A program made the translations under genes and the position numbers. Below the pieces are notes generated by a model that saw nothing but the letters and a program-made list of their open reading frames with translations, ran no database searches and was not told the DNA's origin. A DNA stretch of 10,887 nt from Cephalothrix spiralis (lineage: Eukaryota; Nemertea; Palaeonemertea; Archinemertea; Cephalotrichidae), in contig JAUCNG010390035.1 of NCBI GenBank assembly GCA_032353305.1, positions 1-10,887 on the forward strand. The letters are read 5' to 3'. Each line of letters starts with the position of its first letter. The first letter of the stretch is position 1. Shown one piece after another: positions 1 to 9,000 of the stretch.

Positions 1-62
1 ACTATGTTTGGGCGTTCTGCCAGGACCTGTGATGACTGCTATGAACAAATGTTCCATGCAAG
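1..62 (+). CDS. ZFYVE26: ZFYVE26 exon (partial): end of FYVE zinc finger
   Basis: Read in frame 1 this gives TMFGRSARTCDDCYEQMFHA plus two bases. RTCDDCY is the typical close of a FYVE finger, holding the last CxxC zinc-ligand pair. The donor is AAG|GTATTC at 63, phase 2. The rest of the finger lies before base 1. Confidence 0.85.
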
Positions 63-3000
63 GTATTCATGTTTGATGTATATTTTATGTGTATTTCGTG
101 TATGGCCACTACACATAGATACACCGAGCTTGGCTTCTTATACACTAGTTGAACTTCTCTCTTATCAACAATTTATCTTTCCAGGGAGTCGCCGGATCAA
201 GATATGCTGCAAAAGAAATTGTTAGAACGACTATCAGGTTCGTGTATCTTGACTTGAATTGTTTGGTGCTGAAAAACTTGGTCCGGGACGTTCTGACCGA
301 TGAGGTTTGCGTTCGTAATACCAAAAATGAGCAAAAACGATGCTTACTGCTGTCAGATTGAGTATCCTTTGCGAGCGAAAACTCTCAAACTTATGCAACA
401 CCCCCCTCCCCCACGTATTGTATTTGGTTACTGGGTGACCACGGGTCCTGGAATTGTCATGGAAAATAGAAAAAATAAAACTCTTGAAATGTCATGGAAG
501 TTTGTGAATAAAATGTCTCCCGCGCAACAATATTTGTCGCGACTAGTTTTTGAGCGGTTGTGAAAGATGTCGCGACTGACTTTTTCAAGATGTCGAAACT
601 GGAAATTTGCCTGATATGTCCCGGAAAAGTCACTGAATGTCATGGAATTTGGTTTCCGGAAAGTTGTGCAACCTTAAGTTTCCAAAGCAGAATGTCAGAA
701 ATAATGCAATGCAAGGTATATTTAATTTATGCAAACACTATTATTTATTATCCCGTTTTATTCATTAAAGGTATTCAAGGTGGCGTAAGTCCAGTGAAAA
801 TAAGTTCTCCTTCTTCTTCAAACTCCGGAGGATTCAATTCGCCTATGGTAACTTATGTTCCCCCATTCGAAAGTGAATGGACGCTAGAAGTTGACGAAGA
901 ATATAATTCTGTGATCCGTGATGAATTCTATTACGAACAGGTATGTACATTTCCAACATTTTTAAATCCTTTAACGGGCCGTAAACGGATAATTATATTT
1001 TAATAATTAATTGTAGACGTTGTGAATAATTCAACCAATTGCAGTGGAAAGCAGCTACGTGATCATTTCGATGCCCTCAGCACTTGTTATAGCTTCCATT
1101 AACAAGGCTTACGCTGGGATATTTCATACCTGTTAGGTATGAGAAAAAAACGTTTCTTTATTAAGTTCGAAAGGCTACGTATACACATACAATGCCAACT
1201 GTCCAGGCCCCCTGACGCGTATAGCGATTCACAACTCCCCTCAAGAACGAGTCAATACATTTCAATTGATTGGTCATGTGACGTCGTTCGGAATTTTCCA
1301 GTGTCGTGCGCTCTGATTCGCGCTCATCGCTACGTACATCAAAGAGCCCGGATAACCAGCATTGCACACATATACTCAACCCTTCGAACTCAATAAAGAA
1401 ACGTTTTTTTAAGACTCATACCTCAGAAGTTAATATGCGGGACTCCGAGGTATAGATAATGCCAATTACATAGCGAGGTGTAGTCGAGATGCTACGTGAT
1501 TCCAATATGCAGAACTTAGTGATACGGAATTACGCATAAACTCGAAATACGACCGTTAAAACTTTAGGATAGACGTAAGAACCCGTCTGAAATTTGAAAT
1601 ATATAAACGAAAGGCGAAATCAATACGATATAATATTTATACGAAAAAAACTATAATTTGAAATTTTTCGGGTTTGCAGCCATTTATTTTTTATGTAATG
1701 GACCTCGGCATCACCAGTTTCTTGTTTGCCAGAGTTAAGTGTTCAGTATCTAGAGGTGATGTAGAATCATCTAAGCGTAACCTCAAATTCTGAATGCAAC
1801 TCTGTGCTCTAGACCAACTTGAAATTCGTGTATGTGGATTGAAACGTGAGGGTCCCATTTTGATATTTCCGATTGTATGACATAAGTAAATAAATGCTCT
1901 CTGTTTTTCTTCTTCTCCAAAGGCTCCAAGTACCTCGCTATGTATATCAATTCTCGAGTTGCTGACTGATCCGATTCAGTGCGGCAAACAGATGCTTGAA
2001 ATGTGTGATGATATATCAAAGATATTGAAACCTGTCGCCCCTGGTATAACTAATGCTGAAGTTGACTACACTTTGGTCATTAGGTATGTATTTTGTTTTT
2101 ATATTATGCAGTGCCATCGCTTTGCAGGACAGATTTTCTCACTATTAGTTTGATCGCTCCTCGATTCTTAGTTTGCTAAAGTAAACCAGTCGACATTGGT
2201 CATCTCATAACCAGTCTCAACACAAATGTTCAAATACTTCCTCTCGTTTACTAGAGTACTCGATCCTATTTTATACAGGGGATCATGTTATTTCAGCTTT
2301 CTGATATCATCTGTTATGTTACATATCACCTCATATACGGGTGCCAGAGATGACGTCTCGTATAGACACAATTGGTCCACTCGCCGAGCATTTTCCGCGT
2401 AATGCCCGCACTCCAGTCTATTATGATTATACCGGTTAGAGTTGGGTTTACCCTGAAGAGATTGACATCATCCAACTCAACGTATTTATTCTGACCGAGC
2501 CACCCAGTACACAGTTGTGTTGGAGCCAATGAACAGCCTCGAACCCCTGGTACATCCGTAAAGGAAGACAGGTGCAATACCATCGCACCACAGCACCGGA
2601 CATCAATTAATATCTCACATCGTCACATTGGTTGGGGTGATTTCAGCTTAATTTCTTTAAAATACCTAAAAATTCTCTTTTTTTCAGTATGATGAAATAC
2701 CTAATTTTCAAAGCAAAATTGAAATTTTTACATGGAAACGATCCAGTAGGAGTAGACCAATGCGAAATGTACAAAGAAAAAATTGGTATCTTGGATTTGT
2801 TAGTTTCTGCCAATGTATCGGATATCCCATGCATCACTGGTTTAGCGAAATTGGACAGTATACGGTAAGGCATCATATTTACATCATCAAATATTAGAAT
2901 CTAGATGACCGTTATATCTTTGTCCTGGAATTGTGACTCCTTGACTACTTTTTCTTCTTCAGTTTTACAAATAAATTATATTGAGAAGACATCCTAATAC

Positions 3001-6000
3001 ACATGAACTCTAAGAGTCATTCAATTGTTGCATTATCTCAAGACGTAACATATACTAACACGTACTACATGTAATATATCCTTTACTAGAGTGTTGGTAA
3101 ATAGCACTCTTTCAATTAATGGAATTCATGCTGGGGAGATCAATGTAAAGGTTCTTCGGGAAACTCAATGCACCTGGTTTGCGCCAATTTTGTTTTGTGG
3201 GAATGGGGAGACCGTGTTCGATTCAGTTGTTATGAAAATTATGTCAGATTTCGTAATCTACATGTAACTACGTGATTGAATCCACCCTCTGACAATATAA
3301 AATTGGAAATTTTTTGCCTCGCAGCCTTCTCGTATATATAGTTTACAAATATTGAAAATGGCATACAATGTACATGTACTTGTGTTTGACCTTACTTTCA
3401 GACAGAGCACTCGGTTTAGACCTCTTACTGTAATAGGAATTATGAAGTGAGCATAATATGATAACACTCTGTACATATACCTAGTAGTACTGCTCGTGCA
3501 TTATTTATCAGCCCTTGTACTAATTTCCTTTTGAACTATTTTGATTAACGTTATCATCACGAGGGAATTCCTTGTAAATTCTTGAATATATGCCAACTTC
3601 CCAATCGTCAAAATATCGAACTGGATTTCATATAGTTACGTATTGTTTTCTATACGTATCCATAAATCCGTTGATTATAGATATACCGTACACCTTCGTT
3701 GACCCGACCAATCCCCTTCTACACCTTCGTAAGTAAGCCCTTCTATTGATCAGCAAAAAATTATCCTTGATTTTTCAAGAAATGTATAGTTTATTGGGGA
3801 ATCAACTACCTGCCAATTTGGGAAACTGCTGTTGTTTTTTCGTCTTCAATTCTAGCTTTCGCCCATCCAATTGTGTAATATTTAAGGAATAAGATGTCAC
3901 CAAACTACTTTTTAAAGTTTCATTTTCCCGCATTTATGGTTTACATGACAAATTTAAAGAGAATATTGTTTTTCGTGCAATTCTTCGTGGGCTTTTTACT
4001 ACTAATAAATGCTTCGCTTGATCGTGTTATTGAACATAATACTGATTCCACTTATAGTAAGATAGTGTGTCCTTGACATGACGATTGTAAGTTTTTTCTT
4101 GTCGCAAAACTTATTTCGTATTACGTATTTTGGAAAACCCATTTCTTAATACAATGTTTACACCACCATTTTGAATCTAAAAAGAGTCTAAATCAAGTCG
4201 TAAATAACGTTTTGTTACCTGTTGTGGTGGATAGGATTTTCATTACTCAACTTTTCAGTGGTTGTTTTTGCTTGTTTTTCCTGTGTAAGAAAATTTTGCG
4301 GCAGTGCGAATTATTAGCTACCATTAATTGATAGGAATTATGACCGATAAAAAAGATCAGTCTTTAGCACATATCTGTATGAATGCTGATTCTGTGCCGC
4401 CTGATAATATAGATGATGGTGTTAAGGAAACTGACGTTGATTTAAACAGAAGTGTCGAAACTAGTAGGTGTCTAGTCGATGTTGAAGTTTGTACTATTAG
4501 TACTGATAAGACGAAAGAACCGCTAACTTTTTATCATTGGTATGAAGTTAATACAAGTGATGCTCAAGAAATATTGAATAGTTGGGAACAATTCGTTCAT
4601 CAAAGTGGTGACCATCTCGAGATCCCTCGACCGAATTTTGGATTGGAACACAAGTCTTTAGGATACGATAATCTAGAATCAAAAATGCATATGTTTAACA
4701 AACTCAAAATATTAAGTGCTTTCATATATAGTTATAAGATATCATCTACTAGCTGCTGTGGTCTTAGACATACCTTTGTTGTTTTTAACACTGAAGCATA
4801 TTGGTGGTCAATTGAAAAGGATTCGGATGGGTTACATCTTCAACAAAGACCGACCAAGCAAGCTGCAATCGAATATTGCGGCAAGGATGCTAGACCTACG
4901 ACTAAAATGGATAAGGAAGCAGCAAATATTTCAAAATCGGTTGGTGATTTTATCCAATGGGTCATTGATAAAAAAGAACTTAATATACCTTGGAAAGTTC
5001 ACCAAAACTGCCAGCATTTTGGTAACCGGGTGTATAAGTTTCTTTGCGAATAGAACTTTTGATTACATTTATCTTTATGAATTCGAACACTGGGTGCTCA
5101 GCCTGTGATGGCGGAAAGCAGGACGTGGTCGTGGAATAGCTGAAAAGTTCAAACTTGTCGTTATTGTGTCAGTCTTGTTACTGTTAACTTAAATCTACTG
5201 TTAACTGTTACTGTTTCTGTTAACTCAAATCTTCTTTTGATAATAAGTGAAATATTAATATTTTACTCCATTTGTGAGGAATATAAGTAATGAACTTAAT
5301 CACTATAAAGAAAGGAGAGAGAGAATACCACGCATGAACTGATAAAAGTCAAATATTTTATTTATATCAGGATTACCAATATGAAACTTCCATTTGAAAA
5401 TAGCCTCCCCATTTATTAAGATTTGTTTGAAATTTTTAAATGATGACTTTCAAAATTTGGATAGTCAAATTACATGGGTAATACAGGTCATCTACCCACA
5501 ATACAATTTGCCTATAAAAAGCTATGACATGGATTTTGATACTAAGTCTTACAAAGTTATAATTTTGTTGTTTTAAAAAAAATTAATGGATCTAGTTTGT
5601 GAGGGATATTTTGATATTTGTTTCATATTGGTATTTCAGTCTGGTATTAATGAAAATATTTGACTTTGAATCAATTAATGGGTTTGTTCTAACTACGTCG
5701 CGTCGTCCTATTGGTACTGTGTGTTATGGTTATGTTCGAAAAGTGCATATTTGTTTTTTTACAGTATTACCTTACTACTTGAGTATACATTTTCTGAGCT
5801 GACGAAGGCCATACAGTATAAAGTGGGGATTACAAGTTGCTAATATACTTGATTTTATATAGCGAGCTTTATAAGCGTAACACTTAGCAGCTACCTGATA
5901 AAGCTTATATTAAGTTTTTAATATGTATATTTATCCAAGTAATTTAAAACAAATTTACCTGACAATTTATTGATACATTTACTTTTACTTTTATTGTCCC

Positions 6001-9000
6001 TGTGTATTTTTTAAATATTATACATGTACCTTAAAAAATTATACTATTATATATTAAAACCTTATGTACAATAATACTATTAAATGTGTTATTTTGAGAT
6101 CGTTATTTTTAGAATAGGGTCCAGGGTTGGTTATGAACATATTTGCACCTAGAACCGACTAGTATTTTTTGCAATTATTAAAATATTCATAACTAAGTCT
6201 CAGTGTGACGTCATCTGACTGGGATGGGACACACTGTAATTATCAGTCCACTGTTTACTCCTTTAGATCTTGAAACATATTTGAATGGCGGAATTATCAC
6301 GATAATTTTCAATATTCAATAATCTATTTTCTGCTTAGCACATTTTTGTTAAGTCCAGTTTTTATAACAGGTCCCAGTTTTGATTTCGATTTAGTGGGCT
6401 TTCAATAGGAATAAAAGAAAACTATCACTTCTATAACTTCTTAAGTTTAAGTCCAAATTTTTCTGATGAATACTAGAAATTATGATTATGTCGCTTCTGC
6501 AGTAGACTTGTTTATGAATAATAAGTTTACATTTGTTCGTGCAATTCGACATTTGTTTTCTTTGTGGATAAATGTTTTTGCTTTCTACTCAAAAGGTAAT
6601 ATTGAACATACCGGGACATCAACTTATCATATAACAATCGCCAAGTTATGAACCGTAATCGTGATGTACATGTATTTTTAAAACCTGTTTTTCTTGAAAT
6701 GTATTTTAGTTGTATAGAAAATCATATGTTTGTATCATTGGCATGACGTTTGACAAACGATCTTATTTCGCAATAATTCTTAACGTTTTTTTGGAAAACC
6801 GATTTCTGTGTAAACCGCCATTTTGTCTTGGAGTATAGAAGAAGGAATATGTCTCGTTCCGATAGAGAACTGGAAGAAGGCATTAGTTTAGGACAGCTTA
6901 CTATTAATGCTGACCCTGCGCCACCAGAACCAGCTGATATCCATGGTGATGTTAGTAATAGTGATAGTGAAAGCGATAGAAGTGTAAACAAACAACAAGA
7001 CACTTCAGAATGTAAAATTGATATTTCAATTGGTGCCGCTGGTAAGGAGAAAGAACCGTTAAAAGAACCGTTAACTCTTTCTTATTGGTATGAAACGAAC
7101 AAAGAGGATGCTGAAGAATGGAGTAGAAAATGGTTGGAATTTATGATCCAAGCGGGTTTTCAAGAATCTGATATACGTCGCCCGAATTTTGGATTAGAAC
7201 AAAAGACTCTTAATAGTAATGATTTGAATTTAAAAGTAGAAGAATTTGGGAAGTACGAAATAAGAGAAGCTATTTTATATAGTTACAATATGGTAAAAAA
7301 ATTTACTTACGGTGGGTGCATTGATCATCACTTCATTGTTTTATACACTGGTGACTATTGGTGGTCGATTGAGAAGGGTAAATATGGTTTACACTTACAA
7401 AAGAGGATAGACCGACACACTGCGGTTAATTTTACTGGAGTTGATTCAAGACCTGAAAACCTCAAACCTGTTGAAATAGAACAATGTATTTCTAAATCTG
7501 TTGGCGATCTCATTAAGTGGGTCATAGATAACGAAGAACTAAACAAACCTTGGACATTATGTCAAAACTGCCAGGGCTTTTCTGGACGAGTTTTAAAATT
7601 CTTAACTATAAAAAAAAAGTGACATTTCTGTATACAAGACTTATAAATATTATATTAATATCATGTGGAATAGTTGCGCCACTGAAAATACTGTGAAAAA
7701 ATATTATACATGTATTAAATCGTATCTTGATCATATGATTGTAACTCATTAGTTTTGCGCCATTTTTATGCAAAACTTATTTTGTTAACTAGTTGATTAT
7801 TATACAGCTTGCGACGAAGGAAATTATTCCGAAATATAATTATTTTCAAAAAATAACTTGTATGTCTTAAGTTCTTTTTGGACTCCGTTTCCTTGACTTT
7901 TTAGGGATTCATAGTTGAAATGAATCACAATTAAAAGTATCACTGCTAAACTAGATATATGTAGTTTAATTTGAGAGGTCTTCTTTTCAAACAGGCGACT
8001 CAGGGACAAATTAATTGATGAAGAGCGTCTATCTCTTGCTATGGAAATATCAACAAAATGTGGAATAGATCCCGCTGGCGTCTGGGCGGCATGGGGCATG
8101 GCGCAGTTACAAGCTGGAGATTATTCTGGTGCAAGAGAGAAATTTTCAAGGTGCCTTAAGGTAAGCATTTTTGTACAGTGACAAATCTTCATTGTCTGGT
8201 AATTATGCAAAAAGGAATTTTTGTCAAACATACCCATCTATTGTGTTGAAACTGTTGAATACTGTATGAAGTATTGCTAGGCACGGTTATTTCTGAAAGC
8301 AGATTCAAAGCCGTTAGCACTGTCTAATGCGTTCTTAAAAGGTCGAATATTCTATAATTAATTTTGACATTTGATAGATTATTTCCATATTAGATGCATA
8401 TTCTACTTTACCATCTATTGAAACATAATTGTCTAAATTTTACTATTTAGCGGGCGTTTTTGTCCACATACTGCTACATTAAATTTTGAAAGCGACAAAA
8501 TAACCCTGATAAATGCCCTTTTTTTATTTGCTTGGTTTTTCAAAAAAATGTTTAAGACTTTAAAAAAAATCTTGTCCGCGGTAAAAAAAATAAAAAATGT
8601 TTACACCTAAGTTCAAATTTGACGTCTGAGAATTCAGTCGGCGGTAAAAAAAATTTGACCCCGACGTGTTTTTTTTTTAATTTGACGTCTGAGAATTCCG
8701 CCGGCGGTAAAAAACATTTTTTATTTTTATTATTTCCATTTTTCGGAAATTTTCACCGGCGGATCCGTAAACCAAGCAATTAAAATAATGGCCTTATCCT
8801 CATTAGTGAAGGACACCGTCCAAATATTTTTTTCTTAATATTGTTATACATTTGTATCAAACCTTTGATTCAATTTCATTGATTTCCATTTATTTCATTA
8901 TTAGCCTCAAATCGACCACAATCAGCTTCAGATGCCTACAAAACTCTTGGCAGATATTCTTGAAAACATTGAGAATTCACCAGGACAGACGTTACGAGGC

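Larger units (their letters stand above)
3885..7640 (+). repeat. Old tandem duplication carrying both nested genes (units about 3885-5130 and 6407-7665)
   Basis: Besides the coding homology, short blocks match in order upstream of both genes: AGGAATAA (3885 / 6407), TTCGTGCAATTC (3972 / 6536), ATTGAACATA (4029 / 6601) and GGAAAACC followed by ATTTCT and CCATTTTG (4132-4173 / 6793-6825). GTGGAATAG downstream of both stops may also correspond. The offset is about 2.5-2.65 kb with many indels. This indicates an old DNA-level duplication rather than two independent retroinsertions. Confidence 0.65.
2865..7994 (+). other. ZFYVE26 intron 5, host of two nested genes
   Basis: A 5130-base intron, phase 2, five to forty times longer than the other complete introns here. 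2865-3884 is AT-rich, with a possible retroelement relic at 3091-3267 and a TACACCTTCGT direct repeat (3689 and 3720). 5130-6400 is very AT-rich with only the CTGTTAACT cluster and the CRE-like site. In 7640-7994 I see only the candidate ATTAAA. Confidence 0.85.
8161..8904 (+). other. ZFYVE26 intron 6
   Basis: A 744-base intron, phase 0. About a third of it is the 266-bp inverted-repeat element. The rest shows nothing recognisable. Confidence 0.88.

Noticed and set aside
560-1003. 147-codon frame as a separate gene
   Set aside because: Only its part from 771 to 940 resembles protein (the ZFYVE26 exon). It reads through intron sequence, a repeat and the donor at 941.
1083-1106. CTTGTTA/TAACAAG hairpin as a terminator
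   Set aside because: Eukaryotic intron context; a 7-bp stem with a 10-base loop is expected by chance.
1161-1379. Frames on both strands within 1139-1396
   Set aside because: They lie in the inverted-repeat element and have no recognisable domain.
4328-4339. Longer starts for the nested genes at TTG 4328 and TTG 6828
   Set aside because: Animal genes start at ATG. The ATGs at 4340 and 6849 both have A at -3, and the preceding codons do not match between copies.
4716-5108. 130-codon frame overlapping nested copy 1
   Set aside because: It lies in another frame of the 4340-5053 gene and has no counterpart in copy 2, which keeps only the main frame.
5394-5802. Small frames at 5394-5576 and 5599-5802
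   Set aside because: AT-rich composition, hydrophobic low-complexity products, no match to each other or to the nested genes; chance frames in intron DNA.
3894-6651. Paired 60-61-codon frames upstream of the two nested genes (3894-4076 and 6466-6651), both with IEH at codon 46 and STY a little further on
   Set aside because: The DNA is homologous, but the shared TTCGTGCAATTC lies in different frames in the two copies and indels break colinearity. The common IEH frame is best explained by chance plus shared DNA, not a conserved peptide.
6722-7003. 93-codon antisense frame
   Set aside because: It is the reverse of the Ser/Asp/Glu-rich start of nested copy 2; its Leu/Ser-rich product reflects that composition.
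7824-8099. 91-codon antisense frame
   Set aside because: It overlaps the ZFYVE26 exon at 7995-8160 in reverse and covers intron sequence.
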